64,000 nucleotides of DNA from contig OX465281.1 of the NCBI GenBank assembly GCA_949987705.1, positions 141,594,876-141,658,875 on the forward strand. The letters run 5' to 3'. Origin of the DNA: Thereva unica (taxonomy: Eukaryota; Arthropoda; Insecta; Diptera; Therevidae). Positions 31,301 through 41,698 of this stretch are shown here, in pieces. The notes below the pieces were generated by a model. That model searched no databases, was not told the DNA's origin, and was given only the letters and a program-made list of their open reading frames with translations. The translations under genes were made by a program, and so were the position numbers. Numbering within the stretch: position 1 is the first letter of the stretch; each line of letters begins with the position of its first letter.

Positions 31301-32620
31301 AAGAGAATGAAGCATGTAGATGCTCTCAGCAGGATACCAACTATATTAGTATTGGAGGAAAATACTTTAGAGCAGACATTAGCTATACACCAACATCAAG
31401 ATAAGGTTATAGAAAAAATTAGGCAATCGTTAGAAAAACAAGAGAGAAAAGATTTTGAATTAAGGAACGAATTAGTTTATAGAAAGACTCAAGGAGATGA
31501 ATTGTTGTTTTATGTGCCAAAGGTATTATTAGATAATATTATTAGGACATGTCATGATGACGTTGGGCATTTGGGAGTAGATAAGACGACGGAATTATTT
31601 CTTAAAAATTATTGGTATCCCGGTATTAAAGGAGAGATTAGAAATTATATTAGAAAATGTTTAAAGTGTATTACTTTCCAAGCGAATGAAGGAAGAAAAG
31701 AAGGGGAATTACATTCGATCCCGAAAGGGAATAATCCATTTGACACAATACATATTGATCATTTTGGTCCCTTAAAGAGGACGAAAAGAAAAAATAAATT
31801 CCTGTTTGTCGTAGTTGATGCATTTTCAAGATATACCAGGCTTTACCCCACAATTAGTACAAATGCTAAAGAATCGATCGCAAGTCTGAAAGATTATTTC
31901 AGAGCATATAGTAGGCCTTTTCGAATTATTTCAGATAGAGGTAGTGCGTTTACGTCTAGGGAATTTGAAGAATTTGGTAAGGAATATAATTTGAAGCACA
32001 TTTTGGTAGCTACAGCATCGCCACAATCCAACGGTGCTGTAGAGAGAGTTAACAGAACAATTAAGCCAATATTAGCGAAATTAGTTGATATAAATAAAGG
32101 ATTAGAGTGGGACAATGTATTGCCCGAAGTAGAATTTGCAATAAATAATTCGGTGAACCGTTCAATTGGGACTAGCCCTAGCAGATTACTATTTGGATTG
32201 GAACAAAGAGGTAGGAAGGTAAACTATTTGGCGGAATATTTGTTAGAAGAATTGGGAAACGAGTGTTATGATGAGTTAGAATTAGAAAAGAGGTTAGAAA
32301 AATTAGATCAAATTAGAAAGAAAGCAGAACAGCTAACAAAGGGTGTACAAAATTATAATGAGAAAAGATATAATTTGAGACATAAAACCCCGTATAAATA
32401 CAGAGTTGGTGACTTGGTTACAATAATTAATGTTGATACAACTATAGGCGTGAACAAGAAGCTAATTCCTAAGTATCGAGGACCCTATGAAGTAGTGAAA
32501 ATATTAGGGAATGATAGATATTTGATAAAAGACCCACGAGGATATCAGAATAGTAGTAAACCATTTGTAGGCGTATTCTCTTCAGCTAATATGAAACTGT
32601 ATATGGCAGCTATTAAATAA
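28376..32620 (+). CDS. G3 gag-pol polyprotein, 1414 aa, intact
   Basis: A single frame from the ATG at 28376 encodes, in order: a SAP-like domain (residues ~8-45); a helical gag region with a capsid-like block (to ~300); two CCHC zinc knuckles (C315-C328 and C338-C351); an aspartic protease with D385-S-G-A; RT with MPFGLVNAP and the YFDD catalytic box at 723-726; RNase H with D872 in the HCDASS block; an integrase zinc finger from H1060; and the integrase core D1128, D1187 and E1223 with 35 residues between the last two (DD35E). The tail has a GDLV...KYRGPYEVVKIL-type C-terminal domain. All catalytic residues I can check are present. Gag and pol are fused with no stop or frameshift, which differs from most Gypsy elements. 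There is no envelope gene. Confidence 0.96.
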   Translation: MESEKYENWTARALRRELNKLDLNTQGKKCDLIKRLETAKQQENSFIPSSSGEGAVGYDSGFEKNTENIGERGGKINELKLLERERYLLIKEKEILERELSLEKKKNEPAPAHFSDEKILYIKELVPHFNGRETNFENWKLQIKTIQETYNIRNDLMKVFLINSLEDRALAWFKSRPENMKLNLDGILENLEALFGGVSNKISQRREFEARKWKYNEDFLDYFYNKLELANRVGMPDLEILEYMVDGITDPHIRNQAKMERFKTIKEFVEVMSSLTIRTPCTIIGRDKRREPIHLPTVKGKGREPPQGEKKDTKCFNCGKRGHWAPECKASKREWGTCFKCGKEGHKAEYCPGKPSQPPVNRLEPDYRLWVKFLDYQIGLPAILDSGAPVSLIKESLAHSFVITPFKKAIGLMGLNSSPLSIIGEVKGTWIEVNKQRLHQDFVVVANHTMRDAVILGRDFINQPSIQVLFKAGKALIGNAKATLFDLLLDENTGNSSEEDNIKEEFGETNFDIIGNTQQLGLLDINLEISTNHLNKIYHLFEAYNNSLFNSRVEKFLDFRMDIKLKKDEVFSYKPRRLSYYEKSQLQEIINDLLGKGIIRSSESPYCSPIVLVKKKTGDIRMCIDYRHLNKLTIKEHFPIPIIEDYLQLLEGKKYFTSLDLKSAFYNVTVGEDSVKYTSFVTPFGQYEFLKMPFGLVNAPSVFQRYISKVFKKQLEEGRVLIYFDDIFFGNETLEEHIELLGEVLEILAKNKLEIRLDKCHIAKTKTDYLGYEISADGIKPNKNNLKSISDFPIPKNVREVQSFIGMCSYFRKFIKDFSLIAKPLYDLTKKDKTFIFDESCFKSFETLKTKLLERPLLAIYSPKDETELHCDASSLGFGAILLQKKSDGKLHPIFYFSKRTSPAETKYHSFELETLAIIYALQRFRIYLYGIHFKIMTDCNSLTLTLNKKDINPRIARWALELENYDYEIVHRDSKRMKHVDALSRIPTILVLEENTLEQTLAIHQHQDKVIEKIRQSLEKQERKDFELRNELVYRKTQGDELLFYVPKVLLDNIIRTCHDDVGHLGVDKTTELFLKNYWYPGIKGEIRNYIRKCLKCITFQANEGRKEGELHSIPKGNNPFDTIHIDHFGPLKRTKRKNKFLFVVVDAFSRYTRLYPTISTNAKESIASLKDYFRAYSRPFRIISDRGSAFTSREFEEFGKEYNLKHILVATASPQSNGAVERVNRTIKPILAKLVDINKGLEWDNVLPEVEFAINNSVNRSIGTSPSRLLFGLEQRGRKVNYLAEYLLEELGNECYDELELEKRLEKLDQIRKKAEQLTKGVQNYNEKRYNLRHKTPYKYRVGDLVTIINVDTTIGVNKKLIPKYRGPYEVVKILGNDRYLIKDPRGYQNSSKPFVGVFSSANMKLYMAAIK

Positions 32621-32747
32621 ACTATGTTGGCATATTGGTATTAATACGGTATGTGTGAGAAAACAATCATGCGAATTATTGGAAGTTTGATTATTAGAAT
32701 ACGATAAAGAGTTGTTGTAATATTGAAACTATTTAGAGTATATTGCA

Positions 32748-32784
32748 CATAAGTCGAGACGACTTATGGTCAGGATGGCCGAAT
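32748..32784 (+). other. G3 hairpin and plus-strand priming region
   Basis: A perfect 9-bp stem with a 3-base loop, CATAAGTCG-AGA-CGACTTATG (32748-32768), lies 16 bases before the 3' LTR. The stretch between it and the LTR (GTCAGGATGGCCGAAT) is not a standard polypurine tract. Confidence 0.7.
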
Positions 32785-33387
32785 TGTAGTAATTAAATGT
32801 TAAAAGAAAAGTAAAATCCCAAAATTAATACGGCAACAGTGCCAAACACAAGAATTATGTACATATTAGAACCTCAAGTATTGGAAAAAAGACCTTGAAA
32901 TAGTTTTATTTAAGCAGCCAGATATTTCCATGTAAAAGGGCGATGTGTTGTTGTTGCCTTAAGTCATAAAATCCAAATTCGAGAAAAAGAACAAAGGAAC
33001 AAAGGAAGACCGGCAACAACGAAGCAACGTTCTTAGGATCTGGTGATTTGAGTTGACCAATGGGATAATTAGTAGAGTCGGATGATGAAATCCCTATGTA
33101 GAGTAACGAAATCGTTTGTTATGTATCGATATATAACGCTTGAGAATTTGAAAAGATTTAGTTAGAGTCTTGTCGTGGATTTGACCGAGTGCGGACGCGT
33201 GAAGTATTATTATTGGAGTGTTATTATTATTGTTGAAGAATTATTGTACGATTGGATTATTATTGTGGATAGTGCACGATCAAATAAAGAAAAATAAAGT
33301 GTGACTACTTGCCTTGTATTATTTTTGGCGATTATTACAATTATTTTCAGAAGTGGATTTACTATTTTGCTCTTCCATATTACTATA
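32785..33387 (+). repeat. G3 3' LTR (603 bp)
   Basis: By direct reading it is the same as the 5' LTR at 27341-27943. It is followed by the TAAT target copy. Confidence 0.95.
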
Positions 33388-33599
33388 TAATATAATAGTT
33401 TTATATTTTAAAGAGATGTTTTAATTGAATTTAGATCCACTTTTTCTTTGATTATGTTTCAAATGATATACTTAGCTGTATTCCTTCCTTCTAGATTGTT
33501 ATCTGTCACCGTAAAAAAATTTGAAAACAAAAGAAAATCTTATTAAATCAATAACTGCACTGAGAAAAAAACAAAAAATAGAGAGAGAATTCAATTTCG

Positions 33600-33760
33600 T
33601 TCTACACCACCAACTTCCAGAGCTATGAGTCAAAATATCATTTTTTTCACAGAAAAACTATTTCGAATATACATTACTATATTAGAAAAATTGACAAAGT
33701 TCTTCGGAAATAACTGGAGATAGATCAAGACTCATAACTCTGGAAGTTGGTGGTGTAGAA
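33600..33760. mobile_element. 161-bp palindromic MITE-like element
   Basis: A 32-bp terminal inverted repeat (TTCTACACCACCAACTTCCAGAG...) matches at 33600-33631 and 33729-33760 with one mismatch (GAGCTATG against GAGTTATG). The middle is AT-rich. I see no clear target duplication. Confidence 0.75.
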
Positions 33761-35120
33761 CCTTCGCTTTTACAGTTTAGATAGGTGGGAGTATTCTGCG
33801 TATACTGCTACCTGATTCATGGAAGTAGGTCATCGGGTTACCAAAATACAGGGTGATATGTAAACCTCTATCAAAAAAATTTCAAAACGCCCTAGTGACC
33901 AAACCGTTACTATTTCTGCCCCCCTCCCATATAATTTTTTGTTCGTCTATCCAAAGCCTATCTGCAGCCCGCCACTTTGTAACTTGCGGTGGGACACCCT
34001 TCATAAAGAAAACAATATAAAAACAAAGTAATTTTTCATATTTTTTTTCTTTAGCCTCCATTTTCCGACCAAACGTGAGGTTTTCCGGGAAAAGCTTATA
34101 TAACTTTTTTTGTTGAGAATTGTCATAGCTTTAATTTTGTCTTCTTAACATTTTTTCCAATTTCGACGATTTCCCGAGCTACGGTCGGGAAAGCGTCGGA
34201 AAATTCTTTCAATCGGACTTTCTCGTGATTTTCACGAAGTACGGCCCGGAACTCAACGGTTACCTTTTCTCCAATTGCTAACTCACACCATTCCAAATTT
34301 CATTCAACTACAATTTTTTTTGCAGAAGAAATCTCTAGGAGCTGTACTATATGCTAATGTCGCATTTTATGTCGTTGAATATAATTTCCCGTTTTCTTTT
34401 TTATAAAATTTATGAAAACTCCAAGAAAGCTCCCTTGAGTCATCGGGCAGATTCTCACTTGTTTGGGTATAATTCTGGACTACACCTTACCATCTGCCTT
34501 CTCTTGTAATGGGGTTTGTAAGGGCTCATCTAGCACCAAGAAAATAAGGGATACCCCTTACCAGATGAGTATAGAAGTTTTCAAACGCCGTGACACAAAT
34601 AATTTGAAGGGTTCTGCGCACCTCGTTGCCCAATTTCATAAATTTTGTTCTATCAAAAGGGCTAATCTAATCTTTATATGTATTGAGCAGAGCTTTTAAA
34701 TACATGTAAAACTCCTGCTCAACAAAGGCAGTTTATACATCGTAATAAGCATAATTTTACTATAATTATGCTAAATATTTCTCATCCCTAAATTTAAAAT
34801 AAATTAAAAGAATTGCTGGAAAAATTTCTTTTAAAGATATGAGCATTTTCATTCATAAATTGAGAGTTCTCCGCAGCCGCAAGCAACACAACCTCCCCAG
34901 GCAGAAGCGCGCTTGCGACTGGCGGAAAATGTCAAAAATCTAGTAATCAAAGTGATAAAAACACAAATATCGTATTTTTTGTAGAAATTACTACAAATTA
35001 TTTCTGTGGCATATGTGTAAAATATAAAAACCTTAAAATAAAAAAATATATAAAAACGGGTGTTTTTCAGTCATAATTTGTAAATTTTTTAAATAATCAT
35101 TGAAGTCCCAGAAAGATACA
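33761..35120. other. Unassigned AT-rich stretch
   Basis: No gene is supported. The phrases AACTTGCGGTGGGACACCCTTC (33979-34000) and GGTGATATGTAAACC look like worn transposon-end sequence. The short frame at 34463-34699 has no recognisable domain. Confidence 0.5.
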
Positions 35121-35128
35121 CCTCCCGG

Positions 35129-35613
35129 CAGGGCCGGACTAGACCAAGTGCCGCCCCCACGCCAACCACAAGTTGCCGCTTCCTTAAGGCTAGCGTTTTT
35201 GGAAACTTGAATTTTTTACCTATATACCTATATATAGGGTAAATATAATGATAATAATATTAAACATATTATATGATTATTTAATATAATGATTTTATAC
35301 CATTATTATATAATTGTAGTGGTGAAAGATCTTTCTCAGTGTTAAAGAGAATAACAAATTATTTACGTGCCAGTGTAGGTGACGAAAGACTTTATTCATT
35401 TGCAATATTGTGCATTGAAGCTGAGCTTAATCGATCTCTAGATGTCGAATTGTTAATTGACGATTTTGCTCAGAAAAAAGCTCGAAAAGTACTAATTTAA
35501 AAACCGTAGAATAGTATGTATTAAAAAAAAAAAAAAATTCACATTATTGCCGCCCCTAGTAATGTGCCGCCCTACGCCATGGCGTTGTTGGCGTAGGCGA
35601 TAGTCCGGCCCTG
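35129..35613 (+). mobile_element. hAT element remnant, 485 bp, CCTCCCGG target site
   Basis: Ends are CAGGGCCGGACTA and its inverse TAGTCCGGCCCTG, with 8-bp direct copies CCTCCCGG at 35121-35128 and 35614-35621. It retains the last part of its transposase gene (35315-35500). It is an internally deleted copy of a larger hAT. Confidence 0.93.
35315..35500 (+). pseudogene. hAT transposase C-terminal (hATC dimerisation) remnant
   Basis: A 61-codon frame to a TAA reads the end of the hAT dimerisation domain: GERSFSVLKRITNYLRASVG, DERLYSFAILCIEAEL and KARKVLI. There is no start and no catalytic core, only the 3' end preserved with the terminal repeat. Confidence 0.85.
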
Positions 35614-35621
35614 CCTCCCGG

Positions 35622-36187
35622 TAGCAATACGCAGTCGCGACTGATTACATGGCAACAAGTGATTTGATAGGAGGAGTTAACTGAAGCTTTTGTCTGAACT
35701 TTTAAACATTTTTAAGAGCTTAGCTGGGGAATATGCGCGGAATGTCACGAGGTTTGAAAACAACTATACTTATTTCAGTGCTCCATCGGTAAGGCCTTCC
35801 TAGAATTCCTACTGGGGAAATACTTAAGAAAAGTCTGTATGATCTCTGAAAGTTTTTTAAGTGAAATTTCCCCTCTTTTTTAAAGCTTTCAGAATCCATA
35901 CGGAATTTTCTTGTCAATTTCGTAAATATGTACATGTTTTTACTAGAATACATCTGATCTTGATATATTTCTATTGTCTAAGTCACAATTAAGACCGTTT
36001 ATTTATCAAAAGCCCTCAAGATCAAGTATATTATGTGTTAAAACATGAAGAAATTTATAAGAAAATTCTGAATGGATTCTGAAATAAAATCATTAGTTGC
36101 ATACAAAAATAAAAGAAAATATAATTTTGTTTTTATTTATAAAGAATCTATAATTAAAGAAAGCACAAAACAGATTAAATTAATGGA
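35622..36187. other. Stretch without a supported gene
   Basis: AT-rich. A minus-strand frame at 35720-35953 has no domain I recognise. It may be the 3' flank of the DUF4806 gene. Confidence 0.4.
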
Positions 36188-37065
36188 TTATTTAATAGGA
36201 GACATATTTTCTTCATCCGAATTATTTTGATCATTAGCGTTATTTTCACATATAGTTGGTCTTGCTAATCTTTTTAAAGATTTTGAGTATCGATCCTTAG
36301 CAGCATTAAAATATTTCTTTATGGCTCTTTCTATAGAAGTTATTTTTACTTTGGGGTTATCCAAAACGCAGTCATCTAATTGAAATGTCTGTGTTACAAA
36401 TGTTTTAAAGCAATGGAATATCACATACCTTTTAATACATACATTAATTATTGTAAAACTTTTAATACTAATATTTTCGTTAGCTGCCGCCCAAGAAAAT
36501 AATTTCGCCAGTTTATCTTCTCCGAAGATTAATTTTAAGTTAGCATTAACGGTTTTTGTATATTCCATAGAACCATTCTGGGAAAACTTTTGAATCTGGA
36601 ACGTAATTTGAGGTTTTATGTTACAATTTAAAATATGGTTGCAAATACGTATCAATTGTTTCTGCATATGTTTATCATCCTTTAAGTTTTTTCAAATAGT
36701 ATAATTCCCTCTTTCGAGGTTATTGGAAATGATGGCAATAAATCAAATTGATCCGTTTGGATTTTCAAAGTCTGCAGTACCAAATCAACTTTTTTTCGTA
36801 AGGCGATAGACTCTTTTGCAAAATGTAAAATTAATTTTTCGGTATTTTCTTTTTGTTGTCGGAGAATCTTGATTTCTTCTTGAATGTTTTTACAAACACT
36901 TAGTATTTCTTGAAGGAGGAAAAATAGTTTAAATTTTTATCTAAAGCTAGTAATTATTAAGTACAAACCTGTCAAAAGATTTAGTGAACCATTGCTTTCA
37001 CCAATCAAAATTGGATTTTGCGGCGAAAAACTATTTTGAAGAGTAACAGCTTGTATATTAGTAGA
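36188..37065 (-). pseudogene. DUF4806 gene, 3' exons
   Basis: The last two exons are on the minus strand: 37065-36969 and 36908-36188, with a 60-bp intron (GTTTGT...CTTCAAG, phase 1). The second exon encodes a coiled coil (CKNIQEEIKILRQQKENTEK), then the DUF4806 domain (FDLLPSFPITSKEG, LKLIFGEDKLAKLFSWAA, and helices to IERAIKKYFNAAKDRYSKSLKRL). It ends with an acidic tail NNSDEENMSPIK. A one-base frameshift near 36690, just after the EGIILFEK block, breaks the frame. DUF4806 identification is from pattern memory. The 5' exons are at 39669-40141 across a foldback insertion. Confidence 0.65.
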
Positions 37066-39668
37066 CCAGTCATTAGAGATTTTTTCGTGTTATAAAATTG
37101 TACAGCAAACTGCTTGCACTACTACTTCTAGGGTATCTCATATATTACTAAAAACAAAAAACCAGCCAAAATTTACTCATGTGGAATTGTTTAAACAATA
37201 ATTAGCAACAAAAATGGGTACTTTTTCCGTTTTTGGCGAATACAATAAAAAGTACTGGATGAATCACGTTACTCCCCACAGAATATTTGTAGAGAATTGA
37301 AAACCCTACAAAATGGGATTTTCTAGACCTCGATCGGAAAATTTTTCGCCGAGAAAAGTTAGAAAACCCCTTAAAAAAGCCATTTTTTCAAAAACTCATA
37401 CCTCTGTTACTTTGCAATATTAGGGTATGATTTTTTGGGACATAATACCCTGGTACATATACTTTAAACTGCCAAAAGATGAAATATGTCGCATGTATAG
37501 TTTCTGCATAATTGTAGTATAAACAAAATAGACCCTAATCTTGCACATTTCGCCAATATTAGCAGAGTGGCCCGATTGAAATTTCCAAAACGGTTTCTGA
37601 AAGTATAGGCTAGGGGCTACAATTTGTCTATCTCACATTTTAATATAAGTTTGGTCTAGACTTTTTATAACAGTGAGTGAGAATCAAAATAAATTGAAGT
37701 AATAAATTGAAATAATTATAATTGAAGTGGCAGCAAATATAATTGAAGTGAGAATAAATAATATCTTATTGAAGGGTAAATTTTTAGAATTGGGGCTCCG
37801 GAGTAAAATCGCTCCAAACAATTTGTATTGAAAGTAATAAACAAAAACTCTCACTTGAAGAAATAAACAGAGTCCTAAAAAATCTCCATGTATGAAAGGA
37901 TTTAATAGTCGGGAAACCCAACGGTGTGAAACAAGGACTCAGGTCAAACAAGATTTTTTAATGAGGAAGTAGCGAATTGAAAGGAAGAAAACAATGAATT
38001 TAATTTACCTAATGTGTACCATGTTTAATATTAAATACAATAAATTTCAATTAATTTAATTTTAATCGTAATAAATTTTAATATTTCAAATATTTCCAAC
38101 GGATTTCTTCTCCCCTCACAACTATCTGTTATAATAATCAGGTAATCGCTCTTACTCTCACATGCTATCTCTGTCCCACAGTATAACAGATTTCGTCATT
38201 TTCAGCCTAGCCAAGGCAGCATTTTCAGCCTACGATAAAGCCAGTGTCATAAGGCTATAATAAGCATGTGAAGCTTCGTGCATTTTTGCAAGTGAATTGA
38301 ATATTTGAGTTGCCTTTCAGCATGGAGCCCAGTACTAGTACTGACAACTTCATGGTAAATGAACTTCATGAAAGCTAAATGCATGAAGAATAATTTAATT
38401 TTTTAATAAATTAAATGGAAAATACTCTATTTAAGTCTAACCTTCTTTCCATAAAGTAATAAATATATGCAGTCAGAATCTACATATATTTAATTGAACA
38501 GATAAGGAAAGTGTAATTTAACAAAATACACTATTGTATTTTTTTATTATGGTAACAGGTACATTACATTTTTTTATTATATATTGCGAACATACGTTAT
38601 TTGGAATCAATGCTTAATTTGATTGAAAATAAATAATTATTAATAATATTATGAACATTTTACAGTCTATTCAATGAAAAAAAATAAAAGGCATCAACTA
38701 AGAAATATGGAATAAAATTACCAGCTTAAGCATCATGCTTTTTTGTGCAACAGTCTCTTCTTCGCCTAGCTACCTTACATCTATACTTTTATTTCCATTC
38801 TCGCGATCACCATTCTATTTGTAGCTTAATTCGTATAAATTATTTTATAATTGATTTTCATCTTCTTCTATGCAAATATCTTCTATAGATATGTTAGAGC
38901 ACATTATTTCGGTACAGTTTGCGCACAAATTTAACCATTGTAAACCATTCTTCCTGCACGTACAAGAAGTATACTCACACCCACAACATATGTATATAAG
39001 CCCGATACGTTTCGAATTAGAATGTTCACCCTATGTACCATTTTCAAAAGCATTTTTAGCATTGTTCTCCAAACTTATATTAAAATGTGAGATAGACAAA
39101 TTGTAGCCCCTAGCCTATACTTTCAGAAACCGTTTTGGAAATTTCAATCGGGCCACTCTGCTAATATTGGCGCAATGTGCAAGATTAGGGTCTATTTTGT
39201 TTATACTACAATTATGCAGAAACTATACATGCGACATATTTCATCTTTTGGCAGTTTAAAGTATATGTACCAGGGTATTATGTCCCAAAAAATCATATCC
39301 TAATATTGCAAAGTAACAGAGGTATGAGTTTTTGAAAAAAAAATGGCCTTTTTAAGGGGTTTCTAACTTTTCTCGGCGAAAAATTATCCGATCGAGTTCT
39401 AGTTAACCCCATTTTGTAGGGTTTTCAATTCTCTACAAATATCCTGTTGGGAGTAACGTGATTCATCCAGTACTTTTTATTGTATACGCCAAAAACGGAA
39501 AAAGTACCCATTTTTGTTGCTAATTATTGTTTAAACAATTCCACATGAGTAAATTTTGGCTGGTTTTTTGTTTTTAGTAATCTATGAGATACCCCTGAAG
39601 TAGTAGTGCAAGCAGTTTGCTGTACAATTTTATAACAAAATCTGTTGTTTTTTCGCTCTAATGACTGG
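37066..39668. mobile_element. Foldback element, 2.6 kb, ~590-bp inverted arms
   Basis: Left arm 37066-37654 and right arm 39069-39668 are inverted copies of each other with few differences, both starting CCAGTCATTAGAG at the outer edge. The 1.4-kb middle is AT-rich and has no gene I recognise; the 38870-39106 frame has no known domain. The element splits the DUF4806 gene. I could not define a target duplication. Confidence 0.88.
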
Positions 39669-40141
39669 GCCTATAGTGGGATCTTTCTGGGTAGAAGTAC
39701 GATAATTGTTATCTATACATTTAAGATTTTTTTATTATATGAGTGAGAAACTAAAAAGGGGTGTCATACCTGCAGGAACCATCAGAAACTCAGCGTATGT
39801 GAAATCTTTAGAAGGTAAATTTGGATGGGGCTTACATTCAGCTAAAAACAAAACAATAAATTTTATATAATTCATTTGACTTTAACTTAATTTAAATTCT
39901 TACTGCAACAACATTTACGAATCCTTACCTATTTCCGCGTTTTCTTGTCCTTGCTGTGAATCCAATACAATAATTAAATTTTTCCTGTATTTTAAATCCG
40001 TTGGAATTTTTGAGAATTGCAGTATTCTAATAATAACTTGTTAGTATCTTTATCTATTATTTTGTTTTTCAACATGCAATTGCTATAATGTAAAAGCTAA
40101 CCTTTATACAATAACATCGGAAAAAATACTGCAGAAGTAGT
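39669..40141 (-). pseudogene. DUF4806 gene, 5' exons
   Basis: Minus-strand exons with good splice signals are 40141-40102, 40036-39929, 39841-39770 and 39686-39669 (cut by the foldback). Introns are 65, 87 and 83 bp with GT...AG ends (GTTAGC...ACAAG, GTAAGG...TTTTAG, GTATGA...CCCAG), all phase 1. Encoded pieces include FFPMLLYK, FSKIPTDLKYRKNLIIVLDS and ECKPHPNLPSKDFTYAEF. The 5' end is cut by the Tc1 element at 40143; with that removed the frame meets a TGA. The joined gene model is inference from splice sites and phases. Confidence 0.55.
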
Positions 40142-40424
40142 ACACTCCGCGACAAAAATATGGCCGCAACCCATTTTTTTCTCTTATTTTAGGTATTTTT
40201 GATCAGACCGCCGCCGTAGCACTGAATTATAATAAACTTCCTTAGAAGACAACTAATTAGGCAAAAAAAAAATTCCTGAAAAAAGGATACAGGTAAAAAA
40301 TATTTCTAGGACATTCAAAAATTGGGGGTTTTTCCTGCGACAAAATTATGGCCGTACCCATTAAATAAAATTCAAAGAACTAGGATGTGTATAAAAATAT
40401 ATATTTTTCAAGTAATTAATAATG

Positions 40425-41411
40425 TGTCTGTTTTCCTTTAACAGTTAACAATTCAAAAATCCTATCAGGCAAAGTGTCATATAACTGTCTTATGTAATTC
40501 TGAGATAAACTGTTCCAATGTTGTTTTATTGAGTTTTTTAGTTCCATAACGGTTTGATATGTCTTGCCATCACTAAATCCTTGTCGAGCTAACATTCCCC
40601 AGACGTTTTCGATAATATTAAATCAGGAGAACGAGCTGACCACCTAAGAACTGGAATTCCTGTGCGTGTGAACCAATCTTTTACCTTTCTGGCCGTGTGT
40701 ACAGGTGCGTTGTCATGTTGAAAGATGAAGTCTTCAGCACCAATTATTTCTCCAAATTCGGCTATATCCTCCTCGAGAAGGTCCACATAGATTTCAGCAG
40801 TTACATTTGGTGCCAAAAAAAACAATTTGGGTTCTTCCATCGTACGCAATAGCTGCCGAAATCATAACGGAGCCTCCACCCATTTGTCGTCTGGATAAAA
40901 TTTTGGTCTCCTTTCTTAAATCATGATAATAATATCGGAAGCCATCAGGCCCATCTAGATTGAATTTTGTTTCATCTGAAAAAACCGCGTTCCTCCATTG
41001 ATGTGCCCAAGACATGTGGTCTTTTCCAAATTGCAGCCTTTCAGAAATGTGTCGCTGTAGTAGCACCGGCTTTCTTTTCATTTTTAAACGTTTTATTGAG
41101 GATGAACCTTTTAAAATACGTTGCACATTCCTTACGTTGGTGCTGACTCCTGCCGTAGCTACAATTTCCCTCGCTGTTTGTGTTGAATTCGATGCAGCAC
41201 GCAGAATAGCTCTCTTTTGCCGTTCAGTTGCGGCACTTGGACGCCCACTAGATTTTTTCTTCCCATAGTTCTCCTTATTTTTTAAGTAATTCCTAATTAC
41301 CTTTTCACTTCTGTTTATTTTTTTACCGATTTGACGGTTGCTCAGTCCTTGTTCTTTAAATGCACTGATTTTTCCTCTTTCTTCTTCACTTAAACGTTTT
41401 CCATTTGCCAT
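40425..41411 (-). pseudogene. Tc1 (DD34E) transposase, two frameshifts
   Basis: The ATG at 41411 starts a paired-type helix-turn-helix (LSEEERGKISAFKEQGLSNR, then GRPSAATERQKRAIL). The first catalytic D is in FSDETKFNLDGPDG, the second in FQHDNAPVHTA, and the glutamate 34 residues later in the IENVW motif after SPDL. A frameshift in an A-run near 40815 and another near 40620 break the frame. The C-terminal part continues to about 40425. Length and motif order match a normal ~340-aa Tc1 transposase. Confidence 0.9.
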
Positions 41412-41698
41412 ATTTGCATCAGTTCAATTATGTATAATTAATTTCAATTTTACACTTGTATTGCGCACTCTTAATTCTACAATCGACTGCGCATTAAAAT
41501 TTTAGATATCACTTTTTTTAGGCAAAAAACTATTTGGTGCGGCCATAATTTTGTCGCGGGAAAAACCCTCAATTTTTGAATGTCCTAGAAATATTTTTTA
41601 CCTGTATGCTTTTTTCAGGAATTTTTTTTGCATAATTAGTTGTCTTCTAGGAAGTTTATTATAATTCAGTGCTACGGCGGTCTGATCAAAAATACCTA

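Larger units (their letters stand above)
27341..33387 (+). mobile_element. G3: complete, apparently intact Gypsy LTR retrotransposon
   Basis: It is 6047 bp long, with two 603-bp LTRs (27341-27943 and 32785-33387) that appear identical base for base, a TAAT target duplication (27337-27340 and 33388-33391), and one uninterrupted gag-pol frame. Identical LTRs mean very recent insertion. Nothing is inserted in it. It sits in AT-rich sequence next to the decayed G2 relative. Confidence 0.97.
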
